From assembly GCA_030642005.1 (NCBI GenBank), contig DAOWOP010000107.1:1-8760 (forward strand): 8,760 bases of DNA. Direction: 5' to 3'. The position numbers and the translations under genes are program-made. The stretch is from Planctomycetales bacterium. Lineage in GTDB: Bacteria; Planctomycetota; Phycisphaerae; SM23-33. Below, one piece after another: positions 1 to 5,085 of this stretch (position 1 is the first letter of the stretch; each line of letters begins with the position of its first letter). The notes below the pieces were generated by a model. That model made no database searches. It was not told the DNA's origin and was given only the letters and a program-made list of their open reading frames with translations.

Positions 1-33
1 CCTCTACGAGGCTAAAAATAAGAAAATCCCTTT

Positions 34-89
34 CCCAGGGCTTGCCTTCGGCTGCGCCCTGGGCTAAAAACGACCGCCCCGTCTGGGGC
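34..89. repeat. Double-hairpin intergenic palindromic element
   Basis: Two hairpins lie 12 nt apart. The first pairs CCCAGGGC (34-41) with GCCCTGGG (56-63), and a small GCC/GGC stem (44-46/50-52) sits in its loop. The second pairs GCCCC (76-80) with GGGGC (85-89) around a 4-nt loop. Neither is followed by a clear T-run, so a simple terminator is not the best reading, though the pair could end a transcript entering from the left. From general familiarity, similar paired GC-rich hairpins joined by a 'gctaaaaac'-like linker recur between genes in planctomycete-like genomes; this was not checked. Positions 1-33 show nothing recognisable. Confidence 0.5.
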
Positions 90-120
90 TATTGAGAAGG
101 TAGCGCTGTCATACTAATGA

Positions 121-141
121 ATGTCTAATGCCCAATGTCTA
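121..141. repeat. Short heptanucleotide repeat (3 units)
   Basis: Three consecutive 7-nt units are visible: ATGTCTA (121-127), ATGCCCA (128-134) and ATGTCTA (135-141). The first and third are identical. The array has the same period as the 7-nt array at the right end of the window but a different unit. No open reading frame or promoter is associated with it. It may be a seed or remnant of a longer array. Confidence 0.55.
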
Positions 142-176
142 AAAAAGCACGGCGACGATTTTGAAACCATAACAAA

Positions 177-252
177 ATGAACCGCAAAGAAGTAAAAAAT
201 AACAACAATGCTTTTCTCTGCGGCCTCTGCGTTCTCTGCGGTGAATTATCCG
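177..252. repeat. 9-nt-unit inverted-arm element, copy A (degenerate left arm)
   Basis: The right arm (about 214-252) is made of CTCTGCG(T/G)T-type 9-nt units and ends in the signature CTCTGCGGTGAATTATCCG. Positions 225-252 are identical over 28 nt to 2046-2073. The left arm (about 177-200) is a degraded complement: it begins GAACCGCAAAGAA where intact copies read ACCGCAGAGAA. An AT-rich centre separates the arms. The arms could pair in RNA. Read as protein this gives only low-complexity peptide, so I treat it as non-coding. Confidence 0.65.
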
Positions 253-356
253 CTCTAACCCCACCGGGATGATCACGTCAAGATTTGCCCCACTGCTAAT
301 GTTTTTTCCTCCGCGAAACGCCAGCGAAAATTTTTTCGATTTTTTCACAAATTTTA

Positions 357-385
357 TTGACACGCCGGGGAAATCTATTTATACG
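357..385 (+). promoter_or_regulatory. Sigma70-type promoter of the MerR-family gene
   Basis: A perfect -35 TTGACA (357-362) is followed after 17 nt by a -10 TATACG (380-385, four of six consensus bases). Transcription would start near 392 and give a leader of about 25 nt with the Shine-Dalgarno AAGGAG at 402-407. The upstream flank (about 325-356) is very A/T-rich with a small CGAAA/TTTCG hairpin at 325-338. No gene is seen between 252 and 357. Confidence 0.65.
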
Positions 386-399
386 TTTTGTAAAACGTA
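382..399. promoter_or_regulatory. Perfect palindrome over the -10/+1 region (candidate operator)
   Basis: TACGTTTT (382-389) and AAAACGTA (392-399) are exact 8-bp inverted arms around a 2-nt centre. The site covers the end of the -10 box and the expected transcription start of the promoter at 357-385, and ends just before the Shine-Dalgarno. A dimeric regulator bound here would block the promoter. The simplest candidate is the MerR-type protein encoded immediately downstream, acting on its own gene; that assignment is inferred from position only. Confidence 0.5.
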
Positions 400-417
400 A
401 AAAGGAGTCGGAGAAAA

Positions 418-741
418 ATGAATGCCGACAGACTTTCGTCGAGACAAATGGCCGGCATTACGGACAAGCCGGTCTGGCCCGCCTCGCCCCCGCGATGCAG
501 GCCTATTCCGCTAAAACTTTACCGGATCGGTGAAGTAGTCGAGTACACAGGCCTGTCACGCCAGACCGTCCATAACTACACCATCATGGGCCTGATTACG
601 GAGACTCGCCGATCTGCCGGCGGACACAGGCTTTACGACGAATCCGTCTTCGCCCGCCTGGACACTATCGAAGAATTAAAACAGCAGAGAAAAACCATGC
701 GGGAAATCCGAGGGTACTTTGCGGAGATTGAAGATTTATGA
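418..741 (+). CDS. Small MerR-family DNA-binding regulator
   Basis: A 107-residue protein with a single recognisable domain, a MerR-type winged helix-turn-helix at about residues 35-81. Residues 35-47 read YRIGEVVEYTGLS, followed by a recognition-helix region (RQTVHNYTIMGLI, 48-60) and the wing with its GGHRLYD motif (68-74). A short helix (82-107) follows, enough for part of a dimerisation coiled coil, but there is no C-terminal effector domain or metal-binding cysteine cluster, so the ligand, if any, is unknown. The first 33 residues are a Pro/Arg-rich extension, unusual for the family. The start at 418 is preferred because AAGGAG lies 10 nt upstream; the next ATG (448, residue 11) has no such site. 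The gene has its own promoter with a palindrome over the -10 box, suggesting autoregulation. The sigma-factor gene follows after 291 nt. Its identity as a MerR-type DNA-binding protein is fairly sure; its targets are unknown. Confidence 0.85.
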   Translation: MNADRLSSRQMAGITDKPVWPASPPRCRPIPLKLYRIGEVVEYTGLSRQTVHNYTIMGLITETRRSAGGHRLYDESVFARLDTIEELKQQRKTMREIRGYFAEIEDL

Positions 742-784
742 CAGGCCAATTGATAAGTTCATGCGACGCACCTCTGCTTTACGC

Positions 785-798
785 AACGGCTTGCCGTT
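785..798 (+). terminator. Weak hairpin after the MerR-family gene
   Basis: AACGG (785-789) can pair with CCGTT (794-798) around a 4-nt loop, 44 nt after the stop codon. Only three T residues follow, so termination is possible but weak. The rest of 742-905 is A/T-rich with a run of A and T tracts around 870-905 and shows no gene. Confidence 0.2.
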
Positions 799-909
799 TG
801 GCGATGTTTGAGACAACAACAGGAAAACAATTATAACTCCTTGAAAAATAAGGATATATGAGATGATGGGAGAAAAAGAAAAAAAATTTGATTTTTTTGA
901 AAATTTGAC

Positions 910-937
910 TTGACAGGGTTGTGAATATAGGCAAGAT
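910..937 (+). promoter_or_regulatory. Sigma70-like promoter upstream of the sigma-factor gene
   Basis: A perfect TTGACA (910-915) is followed after 16 nt by CAAGAT (932-937), a poor -10 that keeps the A at position 2 and the AT end. Transcription would begin around 943-945, inside a small palindrome, CATTAT-gg-ATAATG (941-954). The leader would be about 90 nt and would contain the hairpin at 962-1006. The weak -10 suggests dependence on an activator or low basal output. Confidence 0.4.
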
Positions 938-954
938 AGGCATTATGGATAATG

Positions 955-982
955 TAAAGGTTTTGGGCAAACTGGCCGATTT
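955..982 (+). promoter_or_regulatory. Candidate FliA/WhiG-class (sigma28) promoter
   Basis: TAAA (955-958, continuing GGTTTT) is followed after 16 nt by GCCGATTT (975-982). The established sigma28/SigD/WhiG-class consensus is TAAA, about 15-16 nt, then GCCGATAA, so the core TAAA and GCCGAT are both exact. Transcription would start near 989 and give a leader of about 44 nt to the ATG of a gene encoding a sigma factor of this same class. This would be positive autoregulation. The site overlaps a hairpin, so the match could partly reflect that structure. Confidence 0.45.
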
Positions 983-1006
983 TTGGAAAAGCGGCCCAGG
1001 CCCAAA
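962..1006 (+). promoter_or_regulatory. Long hairpin in the leader of the sigma-factor gene
   Basis: TTTGGGC (962-968) pairs with GCCCAAA (1000-1006), and inside it CTGGCCG (972-978) pairs with CGGCCCAG (992-999) with one bulged C. The three A residues at 969-971 form a one-sided internal loop. This gives a 14-bp interrupted stem ending 14 nt before the Shine-Dalgarno (AAGGAG, 1021-1026). No T-run follows, so it is not a classical terminator. It would exist only in transcripts begun at the upstream promoter (910-937) and not in those begun near 989, so it could distinguish the two. Confidence 0.5.
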
Positions 1007-1032
1007 CAAGGTCAAAGGCAAAGGAGTGTACG

Positions 1033-1824
1033 ATGGCCATTGCAGTGGCAACAGTTGATGCCAAGACAATTCAGCAGTGGTGGAAAAAATTCGCCAGGAC
1101 CCACAGCGACGATATTCGCAACACGCTGATTGAGCATTATTTACCGATCGTTCGATACACAGCCGAGCGGCTTTACGCCCGCTTGCCGGATGAGGTGGAG
1201 ATAGACGACCTCATCTCGGCCGGTACGTTCGGACTCATCGACGCGATAAACGCCTTCGACCTGAGCAGGGGCGTCAAGTTCGAAACCTACTGCTCCCAGC
1301 GGATTCGCGGCGCCATCCTGGACGAACTGCGGAGCATGGACTGGGTGCCGCGACTGGTTCGCAGCCGGTCCCACAAGGTATCCGAGGCCCGCGGTGTCCT
1401 GGAAATGGAACTGGGAAGGAAACCGACCGACCAGGAACTGGCCAAGAAGATGAAGGTCAGCCTGACGGAATATCGCAAACTTCAGCGAGACGCACAGGCG
1501 GTCGGGCTGATCAGCCTGTCTCGAAAATGGTTTGAAACGGACTCCAGCAGGGACATTCGGGAAATCGACGTTCTGGAAGACAAACGCAGCGAAAACCCGT
1601 TCCGCCAGTTTCAGCGTAAGGACGTCAGAGAGTGGGTTACACGAGGCCTGAGCCGGGCCGAACGCCTGATTATCCTGCTGTACTATTTTGAAGGTATGAC
1701 AATGAAAGAGATCGGTGAGACACTTGCTCTTTCGGAGTCCCGCGTCTCGCAGATGCACTCTGCCATTCTCGAACGCCTCAAACATCACCTCAATAAAAAC
1801 CGGAAAGAACTTAACGTCTCCTAA
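1033..1824 (+). CDS. FliA/WhiG-family RNA polymerase sigma factor
   Basis: This 263-residue protein is a group-3 sigma-70 factor of the sigma28 (FliA/SigD/WhiG) type, within the usual 240-280 range. Region 2 spans about residues 27-107 and contains the typical stretch from VEIDDLISAGTFGLIDAI (55-72) through the KFETYCSQRIRGAILDELR segment (82-100) to MDWVPRLVR (102-110), which melts and reads the -10 element. Region 3 covers about 111-157, with the LGRKPTDQELA motif (127-137). Region 4, about 205-255, carries the helix-turn-helix reading the -35 element (MKEIGETLALSESRVSQM, 224-241). AAGGAG lies 6 nt before the ATG. In other bacteria this family drives flagellar, chemotaxis or sporulation genes, but none are in view, so the regulon here is unknown. 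No anti-sigma gene such as flgM is adjacent. An upstream sequence resembles a promoter for this class, suggesting self-activation. Family assignment is secure; choosing between the names fliA and whiG is not justified. Confidence 0.95.
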   Translation: MAIAVATVDAKTIQQWWKKFARTHSDDIRNTLIEHYLPIVRYTAERLYARLPDEVEIDDLISAGTFGLIDAINAFDLSRGVKFETYCSQRIRGAILDELRSMDWVPRLVRSRSHKVSEARGVLEMELGRKPTDQELAKKMKVSLTEYRKLQRDAQAVGLISLSRKWFETDSSRDIREIDVLEDKRSENPFRQFQRKDVREWVTRGLSRAERLIILLYYFEGMTMKEIGETLALSESRVSQMHSAILERLKHHLNKNRKELNVS

Positions 1825-1837
1825 CCCGCATTTTTCA

Positions 1838-2073
1838 TTCACCGCAGAGAACGCAGAGAACGCAGAGATTTCAAAAATGTATTTCATTGTTTTTTCAAGA
1901 GTTATGGAATTCCTCACAAGCCTGTCCCGTGGGCCCAATCGTGCCCCGATTACCATAATCTCAAAAAAACAGCGTGTCATTCTACGAAATCGCTAAAATC
2001 ACTCGTAAGTTCTTTTAAAATAAATATCTCTGCGTTCTCTGCGTTCTCTGCGTTCTCTGCGGTGAATTATCCG
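1838..2073. repeat. 9-nt-unit inverted-arm element, copy B
   Basis: The left arm (1838-1868) reads TTCACCGCAGAG followed by two further AACGCAGAG units. The right arm (2027-2066) is its inverse with four CTCTGCG units and ends CTCTGCGGTGAATTATCCG. The outer end of each arm carries the CGGTGAA signature, whereas inner units read CGTT. The centre (1869-2026) is A/T-leaning with no gene; it includes a GGGCCC palindrome near 1931. The element fills almost the whole gap between the converging sigma-factor and WD40 genes and ends 2 nt before the WD40 stop codon, so it lies where a bidirectional terminator would be expected. Confidence 0.75.
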
Positions 2074-2075
2074 GG

Positions 2076-4586
2076 CTAAGAATCTCGTTGGCTGCGGGAG
2101 ACCAATCGGGCAAGGGCGGATTTTGCATCCTTCGTCAGCGGCGCTTCGGCGTCGCCGGCAGCGAGTTTCTTCAAAACCCGTCGGGCCTTGGCCGTTCCGA
2201 TTAATTCAAGGACCTGCACGCTCCGGCAATTACGGAGCGATTCGGGCGTATTAAACAGCGGGGATGAAACCACATCAAGCACCGCCTTAAGCCGAACTTT
2301 CGCCTCCAGCGAGGTCGGATCCTTCAATGCCTCCCGAATGTCAGACTCAATCACCCTGCCCAGAACAGTAAGTTCCTCCGAAGCACGTTTGCGAACGGCA
2401 TACTTGTTATCGTCCAGGTCATCAATCAGCCGCTTCACCTTTTCGCGGTCTATGCGTTCCGGCTTTAGACGCTTATCCAACAAATCCACTGCCTTGTCGC
2501 CGCTGTGAACCAAAACCCACATGACTTTGTAGGCATCGGCAGTGGTATCCCCTGCCAGTTTCAGTTGGTCCCACAGTTCCGTCGGCTTATTCATATCCAT
2601 TTTCGCCGGTGGCGTCTGGTGAGCCAATTGCACCCATGGATCGATGCTCCAGAGCAGGATCGTGGTGTCGGCCCCAGCCGACGTCAGCGTCTTGCCGTCG
2701 AGGCTGAAGGCGACGGCGTTGACCGGAGCGATATGGCCGGTGAAATTCATCACCTGTTTTCCGGTGGCGGTCTCCCATATGCGGACGGTCTTGTCCCTCC
2801 CGGCAGAGGCGATGAGTTTTCCGTCGGGCGAAAATGTTACGCCGAAGACACCGCCGGCGTGATTGATGGTGATAATCCGCTTTCCATTCGTGGTATTGGA
2901 GACGGCAACCCGCCCGGAATGTCCGGCAGAGAGAATAAACCCGCCGTTCGGGGAAAAACCTATCTGGGGAACGAATCCCCCCGGACCTGAGCAGCGAATT
3001 GACGACTCGCCGGGCGGTATCGTCCAGATGAAAATACCGGAAGTACCGCTCCCAGCCAGGGCCTTTCCGTTAGCGGAAAACGCCAGCCTGGCATTCTGGC
3101 CGATATTGCCTTCCCACTTGCCGAACCGCTTGCCCGTCGCGGCGCTCCAGAGGTACACCTTTCCGTCACCACCGGTGGCAACAATGCTACCGTCGGGCGA
3201 AACGGCCACCGAAGTAACAAATCGTGTGTGCGGCCCGAAGGTGCGGATCGACTTTCCCGTCTGCGCATCCCACATTTTAGCCGAATTATCTGCCCCGCAG
3301 GAGACGATTGCTTTTCCGTCGGGCATCCACGCCAGTCCGTTAGGCCCCCTCGTCCCGTGCGCGGGCCACTTGGCGATTTCGCGCCGCCGAAGGTCCTGAG
3401 CGGAATCGAAGGGCTGCCGCACATCCCATATCCGAATCGCGTTGTCGATACCCGCCTTCGCCCCCAGGGCAGATGAAACCGCGCCCGACGCCAGGCGCTT
3501 ACCATCCGGCGAAAAGGCCAGTGCGTATATCTGGTCGGTGTGTCCGGCGAAGTCGTGGACCGGCTTTCCGGTCTTTACGTCCCGCAGGCCAACAGTCTTG
3601 TCGGCCCGCAGCACAGCCAGCGTTTTGCCATCCGGCGAAAACGCCAGACAGTTCCGCTTGTTCCCACTGCCGGGAAGTTTCCTGATTTCTTTCTTCGTTG
3701 CCAGGTCCCACAGGCGAACCGTGTAGTCCCCGCCGCTGTTGACCGCCAGTGTCCTACCGTCGGGCGAAAAGGCCAGGCAGAACACTATCTCCTTACGCCC
3801 TTCCAGCACAAACAACTCCTTCTTTTGTTCGAGCGACCAGAAGCGGACGGTTCCATCCTTGCAGCCATAGGCAAGTAGTTTCCCGTCCGGTGAGACAGCC
3901 ACGCTGCCGACCTCCCCGCCGGGTGAATCAATCTGCCCGGTCTGCTTGCCTGTCCAGGCGTTCCAAAACCGGACGGTTTTGTCGCCGCCGGCCGAGACGA
4001 TCATATTATTACCACGCAGGAACTCCACGGACAGATGCCAAGGCCAGACACGCTTATGTCCCGTCATCACAACAGGATCATCCTTTGGCCGGACCAGCTG
4101 CCAGACGTAGGCATTCGCGGCACTGGCAAACACCAAGGCCTTTCCGTCGTCGCGAAAGACCAGTGCCGAAACGTTACTCTTGCCCGCCGTGCGCTGCGTC
4201 TCCTTTCCGGTGGCGACGTTCCACAGGCGGACCGTCCTGTCATTCCCACCGGAAGCCAACGTCTTTCCGTCAGGCGAGAAGGCCAGGCAGGCGACCGTGC
4301 TCTTATGGCCGGTGAGCATAGCGACCCTCTTGCCGGTTTTGACGTCCCACAGGACAATCTTCCCGTCCCGCCCTCCACCGGTGGCGAAGACCTTGCCGGT
4401 CGGCGAGAAGGCGACCGAAAAAGTTGAGTCGCCATGCCTCATCCGGACCGTTCCCAGCCGCCCTATCGCACCGGCAGGAAGCGGGTCGCCATAAAAATCC
4501 ACCCGGGCAGACTTCTTCTCAGCGTCGGCTGAACAGACAAACAGCAACACCAGGCAAACAATTATCAATATCACAGCCGATTTCAT
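2076..4586 (-). CDS. Secreted 14-blade WD40 protein with helical C-terminal tail
   Basis: An 836-residue protein. Residues 1-22 form a signal peptide (MKSAVILIIVCLVLLFVCSA); cleavage is likely after ADA. About residues 46-650 contain fourteen WD40-type repeats by hand count, seen as AFSPDGK strands followed by (L/I)W(D/N) and TGK turns, enough for two seven-bladed propellers. The tail (about 663-836) is helical and HEAT-like (LIDDLDDNKYAVRKRASEEL at 720-739; VLELIGTAKARRVLKKLA near 792-809), a tail I associate with planctomycete WD40 proteins. No catalytic residues are apparent; a scaffolding or protein-binding role outside the cytoplasm is inferred. The ATG at 4586 is chosen over a GTG at 4592: the AGGAG at 4594-4598 is 7 nt from the ATG but only 1 nt from the GTG. 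Blade 8 carries two unusual insertions, about residues 369-381 and 390-402, the second resembling a dispersed repeat. A TATAAT -10 box lies upstream, so the gene need not depend on the acylphosphatase transcript. Confidence 0.93.
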   Translation of the reverse strand: MKSAVILIIVCLVLLFVCSADAEKKSARVDFYGDPLPAGAIGRLGTVRMRHGDSTFSVAFSPTGKVFATGGGRDGKIVLWDVKTGKRVAMLTGHKSTVACLAFSPDGKTLASGGNDRTVRLWNVATGKETQRTAGKSNVSALVFRDDGKALVFASAANAYVWQLVRPKDDPVVMTGHKRVWPWHLSVEFLRGNNMIVSAGGDKTVRFWNAWTGKQTGQIDSPGGEVGSVAVSPDGKLLAYGCKDGTVRFWSLEQKKELFVLEGRKEIVFCLAFSPDGRTLAVNSGGDYTVRLWDLATKKEIRKLPGSGNKRNCLAFSPDGKTLAVLRADKTVGLRDVKTGKPVHDFAGHTDQIYALAFSPDGKRLASGAVSSALGAKAGIDNAIRIWDVRQPFDSAQDLRRREIAKWPAHGTRGPNGLAWMPDGKAIVSCGADNSAKMWDAQTGKSIRTFGPHTRFVTSVAVSPDGSIVATGGDGKVYLWSAATGKRFGKWEGNIGQNARLAFSANGKALAGSGTSGIFIWTIPPGESSIRCSGPGGFVPQIGFSPNGGFILSAGHSGRVAVSNTTNGKRIITINHAGGVFGVTFSPDGKLIASAGRDKTVRIWETATGKQVMNFTGHIAPVNAVAFSLDGKTLTSAGADTTILLWSIDPWVQLAHQTPPAKMDMNKPTELWDQLKLAGDTTADAYKVMWVLVHSGDKAVDLLDKRLKPERIDREKVKRLIDDLDDNKYAVRKRASEELTVLGRVIESDIREALKDPTSLEAKVRLKAVLDVVSSPLFNTPESLRNCRSVQVLELIGTAKARRVLKKLAAGDAEAPLTKDAKSALARLVSRSQRDS
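3387..3413 (-). repeat. Dispersed-repeat-like segment in frame inside the WD40 gene
   Basis: On the coding strand this reads CCCTTCGATTCCGCTCAGG and then ACCTTCGG, encoding PFDSAQDLR. It lies between the IRIWDV end of blade 8 and the following strand, where neighbouring blades have only the short KTGK turn. CCTTCGA...GCTCAGGAC resembles a short sequence I recall as widely dispersed in environmental bacterial genomes, but I could not search. It is a multiple of three with no stop, so the reading frame survives. Confidence 0.4.
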
Positions 4587-4614
4587 CGACACGCTCCTTC
4601 AATTGTCCTGTCTG

Positions 4615-4646
4615 ATTATAGACGAATAAACTCCCCCGAAAGACAA
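4615..4646 (-). promoter_or_regulatory. Candidate promoter of the WD40 gene
   Basis: A perfect TATAAT -10 (4620 down to 4615 on the minus strand) lies about 30 nt before the WD40 ATG, giving a leader of about 22 nt. No good -35 is at the ideal distance: TTGTCT (4646 to 4641) is 20 nt away and TCTTTC is at 17 nt. The -10 hexamer is flanked by GTCT/AGAC inverted tetramers (4610-4613/4620-4623). The perfect -10 makes a promoter likely, but the -35 is unassigned. Confidence 0.45.
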
Positions 4647-4673
4647 CCGAAATCTGAAGTTTTTTACCGCAGG

Positions 4674-4949
4674 TCAAAAGCGGATTTCGAAGCCGGCGAG
4701 TTGGTCCGTCGGAGTGGTAATCTGCTGGTCGGTGTTGCGGATGTAATTCCCCATTTGCTCATGGACGGTTTGGAGGAATGCGTCTATCTGGTCGGGCGGG
4801 CCTTCGACGACGATCTCGACTCGTCCGTCCGGCAGGTTTTTGACGTACCCGGCTACGTCGAACCGCTCGGCCAGTCGCCTGGCGGTGTAGCGAAAACCGA
4901 CGCCCTGAACGCTACCGGAAAAATGGACAAGACGGCGCTGACGGGACAT
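4674..4949 (-). CDS. Acylphosphatase
   Basis: A complete 91-residue acylphosphatase, the normal length for the family. It hydrolyses the carboxyl-phosphate bond of acyl phosphates (for example acetyl phosphate or 1,3-bisphosphoglycerate) in the cytoplasm. The signature GSVQGVGFR (12-20) supplies the phosphate-binding loop and the catalytic arginine R20; GYVKNLPDGRVEI (34-46) supplies the catalytic asparagine N38. The ferredoxin-like fold needs no cofactor. Start at 4949: GAGGTG (4960-4955) lies 5 nt upstream. It lies 87 nt before the WD40 gene on the same strand and about 134 nt after the PEP-CTERM gene, separated from the latter by a repeat with a terminator-like stem. No clear promoter is visible; an 11-nt palindrome AGAACAGTTCT (4969-4979) sits upstream of the start. 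Its role is probably housekeeping and unrelated to its neighbours. Confidence 0.95.
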   Translation of the reverse strand: MSRQRRLVHFSGSVQGVGFRYTARRLAERFDVAGYVKNLPDGRVEIVVEGPPDQIDAFLQTVHEQMGNYIRNTDQQITTPTDQLAGFEIRF

Positions 4950-4982
4950 CCGTGCACCTCGCTCGCTCAGAACAGTTCTTAT

Positions 4983-5085
4983 TAACCGCAGAGAACGCAG
5001 AGTTCGCAGAGAAAAAAGCAGAGTGTTATTTTAGTTTTTTTACAATAAACACTTCTGCGGTCTCTGCGGTCTCTGCGGTGAAATT
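4983..5085. repeat. 9-nt-unit inverted-arm element, copy C (compact)
   Basis: The left arm (4983-5027) reads TTAACCGCAGAGAACGCAGAG, a TTCGCAGAG unit, A-rich linker, then GCAGAGTGTT. The right arm (5048-5085) is AACACTTCTGC followed by GGTCTCTGC units and ends CTCTGCGGTGAA. The arms pair almost along their length around a 20-nt A/T centre (5028-5047), so this copy could fold into one long stem. Its right edge overlaps the stop codon of the PEP-CTERM gene by 2 nt. Confidence 0.75.
5012..5058 (-). terminator. Terminator-like stem within repeat copy C
   Basis: Read on the minus strand, GCAGAAGTGTT (5058-5048) pairs with AACACTCTGC (5027-5018) with one bulged A, around a 20-nt A/T loop, and is followed directly by six T residues (5017-5012). 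That is the layout of an intrinsic terminator 26 nt after the stop of the PEP-CTERM gene. The stem is only moderately GC-rich and the loop is long, so efficiency is uncertain. Confidence 0.45.

Noticed and set aside
139..363. 74-codon minus-strand open frame before the MerR gene
   Set aside because: It reads through the 9-nt repeat and the promoter of the MerR gene, and has no ribosome binding site or family resemblance.
742..1032. Riboswitch in the sigma-factor leader
   Set aside because: Only one extended hairpin is present, with no conserved aptamer core that I recognise and no expression platform with a T-run.
1141..1980. 279-codon minus-strand open frame
   Set aside because: It is antisense to the well-supported sigma-factor gene and its start lies in repeat/intergenic sequence. 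Its low-complexity Phe/Val content resembles no family.
3749..4315. 188-codon Arg/Pro-rich plus-strand open frame, with others in 2188-4494
   Set aside because: All are antisense to the WD40 gene. Their repetitive character simply mirrors the WD40 repeats on the other strand.
4524..4586. Lipoprotein signal in the WD40 protein (LLFVC)
   Set aside because: The residue before the cysteine is Val, not Gly/Ala/Ser, and a standard signal peptidase site (ADA) follows, so ordinary export is more likely.
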